From Clostridiaceae bacterium (GTDB lineage Bacteria > Bacillota > Clostridia > Saccharofermentanales > Fastidiosipilaceae), in NCBI GenBank assembly GCA_012514965.1, contig JAAYZH010000356.1, positions 1 to 6,243 of the forward strand: a stretch of DNA of 6,243 bases, read 5' to 3'. Below are positions 1 to 6,191 of this stretch, in pieces. The notes below the pieces were generated by a model, which saw only the letters and a list, made by a program, of their open reading frames with translations, did not search any database and was not told the origin of the DNA. Position 1 is the stretch's first letter, and the number at the start of each line of letters is the position of its first letter. The translations under genes were made by a program, and so were the position numbers.

Positions 1-764
1 CAGGGTTCTTCTTCGTTAATCCATTCTCTTCGGCTGTCAATCCGGCAGCGAAGACGAAGCTTGGCCAAAGCGGTGACGTGGATGGCAGCAGCAAATCGAA
101 GACGGAATTCGTCATCAACAGTACGGGAATTCAGTCCATCGAGCAGGGCAGCAAAAAGATCTCCCTCAAGGTAATGACCCTGAATAACTCCAAGCAAAAA
201 GTAAATGACTATCAGGGTACACCGGTGGATGTTGGCGTGGCGGTGATGTGGCGGGTCGTGGATACGGCCAAAGCGGTTTTTGAAATCGATAATTACAAAG
301 AGTACCTCTCGCTGCAATGCGACGCGGCGGTGCGCAACATTGTCAGGATTTATCCGTATGATGTTGCCCCGAATGTGGATACAACAGGTGACGGTGAGCC
401 GGATGAGGGCAGTTTGCGTGGTTCGACTCGTATTGTCGCAGAACGGATCCGCAAGGAAATTCAAGACAAGGTTGAGATTGCAGGTATCGAAATTATCGAG
501 GCCAGAATCACCTATCTTGCCTACGCAACCGAGATTGCGTCTGTCATGCTGCAGCGCCAGCAAGCCTCCGCCATTATCGATGCCCGTAAGATGATCGTCG
601 AGGGCGCGGTGGGTATGGTGGAAATGGCACTCGAAAAGCTCGCCGAAAGAGACATTGTCGAGCTCGATCCGGAGCGTAAGGCAGCCATGGTGTCCAACCT
701 CCTGGTTATTCTCTGCGGCAACCGCGACGCCCAGCCTGTCGTCAACAGCGGCAGTCTGTACTAA
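1..764 (+). CDS. SPFH/Band 7 (prohibitin-like) domain protein, 5'-truncated by window edge
   Basis: The reading frame is open from the first bases to the TAA at 762-764, giving about 254 residues, so the N-terminus with the expected membrane anchor lies upstream of the window. The first visible residues, GFFFVNPF, match the segment that in SPFH proteins follows the membrane anchor and early beta strands. The core follows at about residues 70-105 (GTPVDVGVAVMWRVVDTAKA, then FEIDNYKEYL), then the helical part with RIRKEIQDKVEIAGIEIIEARI and the coiled Ala/Glu-rich stretch LQRQQASAIIDARKMIVEGA. It ends with a short polar tail. A GTG at 78 could be read as a start, but the family-typical sequence upstream of it argues against that. 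Known for the family: SPFH proteins oligomerise on the inner membrane and organise microdomains or protease and transporter complexes. The exact role of this member is unknown. A ribbon-helix-helix gene follows 16 nt downstream, probably in the same transcript. Confidence 0.9.
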   Translation, partial: GFFFVNPFSSAVNPAAKTKLGQSGDVDGSSKSKTEFVINSTGIQSIEQGSKKISLKVMTLNNSKQKVNDYQGTPVDVGVAVMWRVVDTAKAVFEIDNYKEYLSLQCDAAVRNIVRIYPYDVAPNVDTTGDGEPDEGSLRGSTRIVAERIRKEIQDKVEIAGIEIIEARITYLAYATEIASVMLQRQQASAIIDARKMIVEGAVGMVEMALEKLAERDIVELDPERKAAMVSNLLVILCGNRDAQPVVNSGSLY

Positions 765-780
765 GGTAAGAATCGAAGAA

Positions 781-969
781 ATGGCAAATGAAAAAAAACA
801 AGTTCCATTGAGACTCTCGGCTAAGCTCTACGAAGAGCTGGCCGCTTGGGCAGAAGCGGATTTTCGCTCGGTTAACGGGCAGATTGAGTATCTGCTGACA
901 GCCTGTGTGCGTCAACGCAAGAAGAACGGCCGCCAGATACCCGAGGAATTTGAAGCGTCAGAAGAATGA
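781..969 (+). CDS. Small Arc-type ribbon-helix-helix protein
   Basis: This encodes 62 residues. The start is set at the ATG at 781: the frame is open upstream to about 655, but that part overlaps the SPFH gene and has no family character. Residues 6-14 (KQVPLRLSA) form the likely DNA-contacting beta strand, followed by helix A (LYEELAAWAEAD) and the turn plus helix B (RSVNGQIEYLLTACVRQRKK). The RSVNGQIEYL stretch closely resembles the RSVNSEI region of phage P22 Arc repressor. The C-terminal tail is acidic. A dimeric DNA-binding role is therefore likely, perhaps autoregulation of the SPFH operon, but that is inference. No toxin gene is adjacent, so a toxin-antitoxin reading is not supported. 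The binding site is weak: AAGG overlaps the SPFH stop codon, with a long 14 nt spacing, which suggests coupling to translation of the upstream gene. Confidence 0.82.
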   Translation: MANEKKQVPLRLSAKLYEELAAWAEADFRSVNGQIEYLLTACVRQRKKNGRQIPEEFEASEE

Positions 970-1001
970 CGACAAATTTGTGATGCGAACATATGTAGAG
1001 T

Positions 1002-1030
1002 AAGCCTGCCTTCGTGGCGGGCTTCTTGGT
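1002..1030 (+). terminator. Likely intrinsic terminator after the SPFH/RHH pair
   Basis: AAGCCTGCC (1002-1010) pairs with GGCGGGCTT (1016-1024) as a 9 bp stem with one G-U wobble and a TTCGT loop. A short T-rich stretch follows. It lies 32 nt after the ribbon-helix-helix stop codon. The T-tract is interrupted, so efficiency may be moderate. Confidence 0.65.
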
Positions 1031-1102
1031 TCCGGCGGAAGCTTCTGTTGTGAGTTTTGCGTCCGGCCAAAAAATATAGTTGCCACATAGACCCTAGTTG
1101 TT

Positions 1103-1197
1103 CTGCGCAGCATAGTAAGCGCGCAAATTTGGCCTGCGGAAAAGTAAAGAATTCGTCAACGAATCGCAGATTATGCGCAAACGTATGCTATGCGCAG
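1103..1197 (+). promoter_or_regulatory. Possible structured leader or regulatory inverted repeats upstream of the dehydrogenase-like lipoprotein
   Basis: CTGCGCAGCATA (1103-1114) is complementary to 1184-1197 (TATGC, a 2 nt bulge TA, then TGCGCAG), giving 12 pairs that enclose about 70 nt. Inside are a small CGCA/TGCG hairpin (1122-1138) and the dyad ATTCGT-ca-ACGAAT (1151-1164). TATGCGCA also occurs twice, 17 bp apart (1172-1179 and 1189-1196). The block ends 52 nt before the start codon. It could be a folded 5' leader or a cluster of operators. No known riboswitch class is recognised, and no convincing -35/-10 pair could be assigned in the interval 1025-1249. Confidence 0.3.
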
Positions 1198-1249
1198 GTA
1201 CTGTGGAGACGGACTTGTTATTCTATAGGAAAAGCAGAGGGGGGAATGT

Positions 1250-2593
1250 ATGCGCTACGTGAAGATTTTTGCCTTGCTTGCCAGCGCTATCCTGGCGGCT
1301 ACGGCCTGCAACACTGCAGGAAGCAGTTCCGCGAGCAGCTCTCCGGCCAATCCAGCCACAGGAACCACGACAGCCGGCAGCACAGAAGCTGTTTTGACCT
1401 CGCCGGCAGGAACAGAGACAGGCACACAGGACACAAGCACTCCATCTCCTACAAGCCTCGTCCTGTACCCACCGGTAGAGAACAATCCGCCCAATGCACC
1501 TGCGTATGAGCCTGCCTTCGAAGGGCAGACCAGAGCTCCGGGCTTGAGAACGGTATCGCCCTATACTGTGGAGGTTCTTACTGACCGGCTGGCGTCCCCC
1601 TGGGCGGTGACAGCGTTGCCGGACGGCAGGCTCTTGATTACGGAGAAGGCAGGAAGTCTGCGTATCTGGAGTCAGGACCACGGACTTTCCGCTCGGATCG
1701 GCGGCTTCCCTGAGCTGGATAGTCGAGGGCAGGGCGGCCTCCTGGATGTCGCGCCGGCCCCGGATTTCGCGCAAAGTCGCGAACTGTATTTTACCTTTGC
1801 GGAGCAGACGGCTCAGGGCTCGGCTACCGCGGTCGGTTTTGGCCGATTGGCCGCTGACGAACGCAAGATCGAGAACTTTACAACCATCTACCGTGCCTTG
1901 CCCTACTACGACAATAGTATGCATTTTGGCAGCCGTCTCACGTTTGCTGAGGACGGGACCTTGTTCGTCTCGACGGGCGAACGCTCGGATCTTGCGACAC
2001 GCGCTTTGGCTCAGACGCTGGACAATGGTTATGGGAAGATCTTGCACATAACTGCCGACGGTGAACCTGTTCCGGGAGGTCCTTTTGCCGGCCAAAGTCC
2101 TGCCTGGCCAGAGATCTACAGTTACGGTCACCGTAATGTCCAGGGGCTGGCGCTGCACCCCGCGACCGGCAGACTGTGGATCAGCGAGATGGGGCCGCGC
2201 GGCGGCGATGAGCTCAACCTGATCGTGCCCGGCGGCAATTACGGCTGGGGTGAGATCAGCTACGGCCTGGAGTACAGTGGGGCGGCCATCGGCGGCGGGG
2301 AGACCCAGCTGGAAAGCACGGAGCAGCCTGTCTACTATTGGGACCCGGTTTTGGCCCCCAGCGGCATGGCCTTCTATGAAGGCGACGCGATTCCGGAGTG
2401 GCGGGATAATCTCTTCATCGGCGGTCTGCGCGCGCAGCACATCAGTCGACTGGTGCTTGACGGTCAGCGTGTGGTGGGTGAAGAGCGACTCCTAGAAGAC
2501 GAGGGGCAGCGTTTCCGTGATGTTGGGATGGGCAGAGACGGCGCCTTGTATGCCGTCACGGATGGGGGGAGACTCTACCGCATCGGGCCCTAA
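1250..2593 (+). CDS. Lipoprotein of the PQQ-type soluble aldose/glucose dehydrogenase family (Asd/YliI-like)
   Basis: This encodes 447 residues. Residues 1-20 are a lipoprotein signal peptide: a basic Arg/Lys start, a hydrophobic core and the lipobox-like ATAC with Cys20 as the lipidated residue (Ala at -3 is less usual). Residues 21-70 are a Ser/Thr/Ala/Pro-rich linker. The GSDH-type six-bladed propeller runs from about residue 105 to 445: SPWAVTALPDGRLLITEKAG, then the GQGGLLDVAPAPDF blade, HFGSRLTFAEDG with the presumed catalytic His225, YGHRNVQGLALHP with His294/Arg295 at the PQQ-contact position, GPRGGDELNLI, NYGWGEISYG and PSGMAFYEGD. Known for the family: oxidation of aldose sugars using PQQ and Ca2+ outside the cytoplasmic membrane. 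Actual PQQ use here is inference, and some homologues have no demonstrated activity. No PQQ synthesis gene is in the window. The start follows a run of six G at 1239-1244. A terminator follows, so it is probably monocistronic. Confidence 0.9.
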   Translation: MRYVKIFALLASAILAATACNTAGSSSASSSPANPATGTTTAGSTEAVLTSPAGTETGTQDTSTPSPTSLVLYPPVENNPPNAPAYEPAFEGQTRAPGLRTVSPYTVEVLTDRLASPWAVTALPDGRLLITEKAGSLRIWSQDHGLSARIGGFPELDSRGQGGLLDVAPAPDFAQSRELYFTFAEQTAQGSATAVGFGRLAADERKIENFTTIYRALPYYDNSMHFGSRLTFAEDGTLFVSTGERSDLATRALAQTLDNGYGKILHITADGEPVPGGPFAGQSPAWPEIYSYGHRNVQGLALHPATGRLWISEMGPRGGDELNLIVPGGNYGWGEISYGLEYSGAAIGGGETQLESTEQPVYYWDPVLAPSGMAFYEGDAIPEWRDNLFIGGLRAQHISRLVLDGQRVVGEERLLEDEGQRFRDVGMGRDGALYAVTDGGRLYRIGP

Positions 2594-2648
2594 AGACGAA
2601 AGCATTTTTGCCACAATTCATTTACATTTCACTGCCTCCGAAATTCTT

Positions 2649-2687
2649 GCAGCCTCTCCACGCTTGTGTAGAGGTTGCTTGTTTTTT
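2649..2687 (+). terminator. Strong intrinsic terminator after the dehydrogenase-like gene
   Basis: GCAGCCTCT (2649-2657) pairs with AGAGGTTGC (2670-2678) as a 9 bp stem with one G-U pair. The loop can itself pair CAC with GTG around GCTT. The tail is TTGTTTTTT (2679-2687). It lies 55 nt after the stop codon. Its T-run is also the -35 hexamer of the next promoter candidate. Confidence 0.88.
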
Positions 2688-2707
2688 GCGGCCAAAAGCG
2701 TTATAAC
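2679..2707 (+). promoter_or_regulatory. Promoter candidate for the ECF S-component gene
   Basis: The -35 is TTGTTT (2679-2684) and the -10 is TATAAC (2702-2707), with an optimal 17 nt spacer. The -10 matches the sigma-70/SigA consensus at five of six positions and the -35 at three or four of six. The predicted transcript start is near 2714, leaving a leader of about 50 nt. A small hairpin in that leader (CTTGGGC 2737-2743 with GCTCAAG 2749-2755, one wobble) sits just before the ribosome binding site. Confidence 0.6.
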
Positions 2708-2766
2708 AGGGTCACAAATTAGCTATGGAGGGAAGGCTTGGGCTTTTCGCTCAAGTGGGGGGAATT

Positions 2767-3390
2767 ATGGACTCGACACAGCCTGCACAGACCGTGAAAG
2801 TGCCGGATCGCAAGGGGAACGGTACTCCGCGTGGTATCCAAAGGATAGCCTTGATCGGTGTTTTCGCCGCCTTGTGTTACGTGGGCTTTCAATTTTTGCG
2901 TATTGACATCAGCCTTCCGGGGGGCAAGACCGCCTTTCACATGGGCAATGTTTTTCTGCTGGTGGCCGCGCTTCTGCTGGGCCCTCTATCCGGCGCGATG
3001 GCCGGAAGTATCGGCATGACGATTGCCGACCTGACCTCGGGTTATGCCATGTACGCTCCGACTACCTTTCTCCTGAAATTCTGCATTGGCCTCATTACCG
3101 GCAGCGTTGCGCATAGGGCAGGCAGAATCTATGCCATTCACGACAAGAAGCTCGCGCTGCGGTGGAGTATCCTCGGCAGCAGCGCAGGCATCCTCTTCAA
3201 TATTTTCGCCGATCCGCTGGTGGGCTATTTTTACCAGCGTTATCTCTTGAACCTGCCCGTCGAACCAGCGAAGTTCCTGGCCAAAATCGCCGCCGGCACC
3301 ACTGCGGTCAACGGAATTGTCGCAGTCGCACTCTCGGCAGCAATCTATCTTGCGATCATGCCCTTGCGCAAAACCTGGCAACGGAAATAA
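2767..3390 (+). CDS. ECF transporter S component (substrate-binding membrane subunit), substrate unassigned
   Basis: This encodes 207 residues from the ATG at 2767, which sits 4 nt after a run of six G (2757-2762). An in-frame ATG at 2725 is rejected because it has no comparable binding site and its extra residues overlap that G-run. The protein has a basic N-terminal tail, then TM1 with the Ala-rich IALIGVFAALCYVGFQF expected to touch the shared EcfT subunit. It continues with KTAFHMGNVFLLVAALLLGP, GAMAGSIGMTIADLTSGYAM, PTTFLLKFCIGLITGSVAHR and further helices to a final TM at about 175-198. The HMGN...GIGM-ADL-SGY arrangement fits the PF07155-type ECF S family, which imports vitamins or precursors. 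The ligand cannot be read from the sequence. No EcfA or EcfT gene is nearby, so it probably uses a shared (group II) energising module encoded elsewhere. Confidence 0.85.
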   Translation: MDSTQPAQTVKVPDRKGNGTPRGIQRIALIGVFAALCYVGFQFLRIDISLPGGKTAFHMGNVFLLVAALLLGPLSGAMAGSIGMTIADLTSGYAMYAPTTFLLKFCIGLITGSVAHRAGRIYAIHDKKLALRWSILGSSAGILFNIFADPLVGYFYQRYLLNLPVEPAKFLAKIAAGTTAVNGIVAVALSAAIYLAIMPLRKTWQRK

Positions 3391-3403
3391 TCGCAGCTTG
3401 AAT

Positions 3404-3433
3404 TTTCACTTTCTGCAACGCCCGTGTTATGAT
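3404..3433 (+). promoter_or_regulatory. Extended -10 promoter candidate for the pyrophosphatase gene
   Basis: TATGAT (3428-3433) is preceded by TG at 3425-3426, which makes an extended -10. The -35 is poor (TTTCAC at 3404-3409 with an 18 nt spacer), which an extended -10 tolerates. The predicted start is near 3440, about 23 nt before the start codon. No terminator was seen between the ECF gene stop (3390) and this site, so read-through is also possible. Confidence 0.55.
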
Positions 3434-3462
3434 TTGGACAGCAAAACAGAGTGGAGGTTTCG

Positions 3463-4011
3463 ATGAACATTTGGCATGACATTCAACCTAAGCTGATTAC
3501 GCCCGAGAATTTCACTGCGATAATAGAAATACCCCGCGGAAGCAAGAAAAAGTACGAGCTCGATAAGGACAGCGGCCTCTTGCGGCTGGATCGCATCCTC
3601 TACACTTCAACGCATTACCCTGCAAACTACGGATTTATTCCACGCACTTTCGCCGATGACGGCGATCCGCTCGATGTACTCGTGCTGTGCTCGGAGACGC
3701 TCGACCCTCTGGTCATGGTGCAATGTTACCCGATAGGCGTGATCCGCATGGTCGACGATGAAGAGATCGATGACAAGATCATCGCCATCCCCTTCGAAGA
3801 TCCCTCTTGGAACTTCTACCGTGACATGGACCAGATCCCTCCCCATTATTTTGCGGAAATCGTACATTTTTTCGGTGTGTACAAGGAACTCGAGCACAAG
3901 CAAACCGCCACGACAGACTCATTACCGCGCGAATCCGCAATGCAGATCATCCGAGATTGTCAATTGCGTTATGAAGACAAGTTTGGCGATGTGGCCAAAT
4001 GGAAGCTTTAG
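3463..4011 (+). CDS. ppa: Inorganic pyrophosphatase, family I (soluble, Mg2+-dependent)
   Basis: This encodes 182 residues and hydrolyses diphosphate to two phosphates in the cytoplasm, pulling biosynthetic reactions forward. The active site aligns with the E. coli enzyme. Glu22, Lys30 and Glu32 lie in EIPRGSKKKYELD. Arg44, Tyr52 and Tyr56 follow. The metal-binding signature DGDPLDV supplies Asp66, Asp68 and Asp71. Asp98, Asp103 and Lys105 lie in DDEEIDDKIIAIP, and Tyr140-Lys141 in HFFGVYKELE. All expected catalytic residues are present and the length is normal, so it should be active. The start is the ATG at 3463 after a canonical GGAGG (3453-3457). An in-frame GTG at 3451 is rejected because it lies inside that binding site. 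The next gene begins 22 nt after the stop, so co-transcription is likely. Confidence 0.97.
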   Translation: MNIWHDIQPKLITPENFTAIIEIPRGSKKKYELDKDSGLLRLDRILYTSTHYPANYGFIPRTFADDGDPLDVLVLCSETLDPLVMVQCYPIGVIRMVDDEEIDDKIIAIPFEDPSWNFYRDMDQIPPHYFAEIVHFFGVYKELEHKQTATTDSLPRESAMQIIRDCQLRYEDKFGDVAKWKL

Positions 4012-4033
4012 GGCGTACAGCAGGGGGGGAATT

Positions 4034-5278
4034 ATGAGTACAAACAAGCAGAAGAAGCAGCCGCCTAAACGTCCGGCCGCGAATAGCCCAAAACCGGCAC
4101 CAAAGCCTCAGAAACTTAGTCCGCTTTTGCAGCAGACCTTAATGGGCAAACAGGGCGGTTCGTCACCGAAGTCGCCCAAAGAAGTGCACGGCTTCCGCGC
4201 TTTCCTGAAGAAGCAAAACATCGAATTTACTTTCCAGCGTTACGCAATCGACGCGCTCGGTGCTATGGCTCTGGGCCTTTTTGCCTCTCTCCTGATCGGC
4301 ACAATTATCAACACGATCGCAGGCCTCATCGGGGCAAGTACAGCGCTCGGAGCATTTTTGCTGATCGTCGGTGGTTATGCGGCCAAAGCCACCGGACCCG
4401 CGATGGCGGCAGCCATCGGTTATTCACTCAAAGCCCCGCCGCTGGTACTCTTTACCCTGTGCGGTGTCGGTTTGGCCGGCAATGAACTAGGGGGGGCGGG
4501 CGGTCCTTTGGCCGTATTTGTAATTGCGGTTTTTGCTGCAGAAATAGGCAAACTGGTGTCAAAGACTACGCCTGTTGACATTATCGTTACACCGCTGGTG
4601 ACCATCCTGACCGGTGTCGGCCTGGCCAAATGGTGGGCACCTGGCATCGGAGCCGCAGCCAGTCAGGTAGGGAGCGCAATCATCTGGGCCACCGAGCAAC
4701 AGCCTTTCCTCATGGGGATTCTCGTAGCGGTCATTATGGGTGTGGCCCTGACACTGCCGATCAGTTCAGCGGCGATCGCCGCGGCTCTCGGCCTGGTCGG
4801 GCTGGCCGGCGGAGCCGCCGTTGCCGGCTGCTGCGCCCAAATGGTGGGTTTTGCCGTGATGTCCTACCGTGATAATGGCATGGGCGGCCTAGTCGCTCAG
4901 GGCGTCGGTACTTCTATGCTGCAAATTCCCAATATCATGAAAAACCCGAAAATCTGGATGCCGCCGATCCTGGCCTCAGCCGTGGCCGGTCCGATCTCAA
5001 CCACTGTATTCAAACTTGAGATGAACGGCGCCCCAATCTCTTCCGGCATGGGCACATCAGGTTTCGTCGGACAGGTCGGCCTGATCAGCGGCTGGCTCAG
5101 TCCATCTGAAGCCGCCCAGCGTTTTGGTGCCGCGGCGATCTCACCAAGCCCTCTGCACTGGGCAGGCCTTGTGCTTGTCTGCTTTGTTTTGCCGGCCCTG
5201 TTGTCCTGGCTTTTCGCTTTGCCCTTGCGCAAAATTGGCTGGATCAAGGACGGGGACACCAAGCTGAATCTGGGCTAG
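4034..5278 (+). CDS. PTS_EIIC_2 family membrane protein (PfoR-like) with a Pro/Lys-rich N-terminal extension
   Basis: This encodes 414 residues. Residues 1-53 are a soluble tail rich in Lys, Pro, Gln and Ser. The conserved domain starts at FRAFLKKQNIEFTFQRYAID (about 54) and carries roughly ten hydrophobic segments. Recognised blocks include GVGLAGNELGGAGGPLAVF, the GKLVSKTTPVDIIVTPLVT loop, LTLPISSAAIAAALGL, GGAAVAGCCAQMVGFAVMSY, GVGTSMLQIPNIMKNPKIW, LASAVAGPIST and SSGMGTSGFVGQ. These match the PF13303 family, which includes Clostridium perfringens PfoR. The family is related to PTS IIC permeases, but transport is not well proven and PfoR was described as a regulator. No IIA or IIB gene is in the window. 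The start is the ATG at 4034, 4 nt after seven G (4023-4029). The open frame extending back to 3758 is only overlap with the pyrophosphatase gene. Confidence 0.88.
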   Translation: MSTNKQKKQPPKRPAANSPKPAPKPQKLSPLLQQTLMGKQGGSSPKSPKEVHGFRAFLKKQNIEFTFQRYAIDALGAMALGLFASLLIGTIINTIAGLIGASTALGAFLLIVGGYAAKATGPAMAAAIGYSLKAPPLVLFTLCGVGLAGNELGGAGGPLAVFVIAVFAAEIGKLVSKTTPVDIIVTPLVTILTGVGLAKWWAPGIGAAASQVGSAIIWATEQQPFLMGILVAVIMGVALTLPISSAAIAAALGLVGLAGGAAVAGCCAQMVGFAVMSYRDNGMGGLVAQGVGTSMLQIPNIMKNPKIWMPPILASAVAGPISTTVFKLEMNGAPISSGMGTSGFVGQVGLISGWLSPSEAAQRFGAAAISPSPLHWAGLVLVCFVLPALLSWLFALPLRKIGWIKDGDTKLNLG

Positions 5279-5333
5279 CGTAAGGCGAGGTAAGAGATAT
5301 TCAGGCAGAGCAAGAGAGGAACAAACTGAATTC

Positions 5334-5897
5334 ATGAGCGTATTGGTCATCAGCGACACCCATGGCAGCTTGGAAAGTTTCGAGCGTTGCTTGAAAGTTG
5401 CAGAATACCTGGGTCCGGTTGATCTGATTCTTCACTGCGGCGATGTACTTGGCCATGGCTGGCGTCCGGATCCTCTGTTACCGGGCATGGAAGATGAACT
5501 CGCTTTTCGACTGCGGAAACTTCCGGCAGATCGCATATTTTTCGTGAGAGGAAACGGCGATCACGAGGAAGATGAAGCAGCTATAGGCAAACCCCTCATG
5601 ATTGCGGAGCGGATAGTCGAGTGGCGGCAGTGGCGTGTTTTTATGACACATGGGCATCGTGAGAGTTTTTTGGCCACTCACTATAAAGCTTTGGAGTCTG
5701 GAGCGAATCTTTGGGTCACGGGCCATACCCACTGTAAGAAGCTCGAGCTGGCGGATGGCTTGATTTGGCTCAATCCCGGCAGTCCGGCCAGGCCGCGAGA
5801 CGGTGTACCTTCCTGTGCTTTGCTCAGGGATGATGACGTCCTCTTGCTTGATGTCAGGAGTGGCAAAGTAGTGCGTAAGCTGACACGTGAAGCGTAG
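5334..5897 (+). CDS. yfcE: YfcE-type calcineurin-like metallophosphoesterase
   Basis: This encodes 187 residues, close to the 184 of E. coli YfcE. The five metal-site blocks are in order: SDTHG (Asp8, His10), HCGDV (Asp37), RGNGDHE (Asn74; Gly75 replaces the Cys of the usual GNCD), THGH (His106, His108) and GHTH (His131, His133). GDVLGHGWRP and WLNPGSPARP also match YfcE landmarks. The family binds two metals such as Mn2+ and hydrolyses phosphodiesters. E. coli YfcE cleaves model substrates, and its natural substrate is unclear. The start at 5334 is firm because the fold begins at residue 3, but the best binding site (GAGAGGA, ending at 5320) is 13 nt away, suggesting weak initiation. It follows the PTS_EIIC_2 gene by 55 nt with no terminator seen, so it may be the last gene of that transcript. 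Confidence 0.93.
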   Translation: MSVLVISDTHGSLESFERCLKVAEYLGPVDLILHCGDVLGHGWRPDPLLPGMEDELAFRLRKLPADRIFFVRGNGDHEEDEAAIGKPLMIAERIVEWRQWRVFMTHGHRESFLATHYKALESGANLWVTGHTHCKKLELADGLIWLNPGSPARPRDGVPSCALLRDDDVLLLDVRSGKVVRKLTREA

Positions 5898-6030
5898 CGG
5901 GTGAGGCTTGGCTGATTTTCGGCTTATACGTTGCGGATGATCTCCTGCCTGCACATACTAGTGGTCTACTCAGCCGCGATTCTGGCCAAATAAGTCGTTT
6001 GTCTGGGTTCCGTGCCCGATATACGTCAAC

Positions 6031-6160
6031 TTTGTCCACGTGTCCCCTTGGATCTGGACAAAATTTGCGAAAGTGTGTGCTCGGAGCTTGGAATATCGAA
6101 AATTTTTGTCCACCGCCCCCTCGGCTCTGGACAAAATTTGCGAAAGTGTGTGCTCAGGGC
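6031..6160. repeat. Two tandem copies of a ~57 bp repeat, each with a hairpin
   Basis: Copy 1 is 6031-6087 and copy 2 is 6105-6160. Thirty bases are identical (6053-6082 and 6126-6155), beginning TCTGGACAAAATTTGCG. Upstream of that, both share TTTGTCCAC followed by a C-rich stretch of 12-13 bases that has diverged. Within each copy TTTGTCCA pairs with TGGACAAA (8-9 bp) around a 15-16 nt C-rich loop. The copies are offset by 73-74 bp. The identical part combined with diverged loops suggests a functional repeated site, such as a transposase-binding region at an element end, but this is inference. Confidence 0.85.
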
Positions 6161-6191
6161 AGGACCACTGAAAAAGTCCAGTTAAACATGA

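Noticed and set aside
972..981. Perfect 10 bp palindrome ACAAATTTGT just after the RHH stop codon
   Set aside because: Short and AT-rich, so plausible by chance; no second copy was noticed at a promoter that would support an operator.
1057..1509. 150-codon + strand open frame overlapping the dehydrogenase start
   Set aside because: It runs through the inverted-repeat region and then out of frame across the signal peptide and linker of the real gene; no homology or binding site.
1223..2440. Long 405-codon open frame on the minus strand
   Set aside because: It lies almost wholly antisense to the clearly homologous dehydrogenase-like gene and its translation is a low-complexity Arg/Ala/Gly-rich shadow with no recognisable fold.
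2725..2766. Alternative earlier ATG for the ECF S component
   Set aside because: It lacks a good binding site and would translate through the G6 ribosome binding site and leader hairpin; the ATG at 2767 is better placed.
3758..4033. Upstream extension of the PTS_EIIC_2 frame
   Set aside because: It overlaps the pyrophosphatase gene in another frame; the ATG at 4034 has a strong binding site and the upstream translation is nonsense-like.
6053..6155. Two identical 30-mers 43 nt apart, like a minimal CRISPR
   Set aside because: The intervening sequence is itself homologous to sequence before the first copy, so this is a longer tandem repeat rather than repeats with unique spacers; no cas gene is present.
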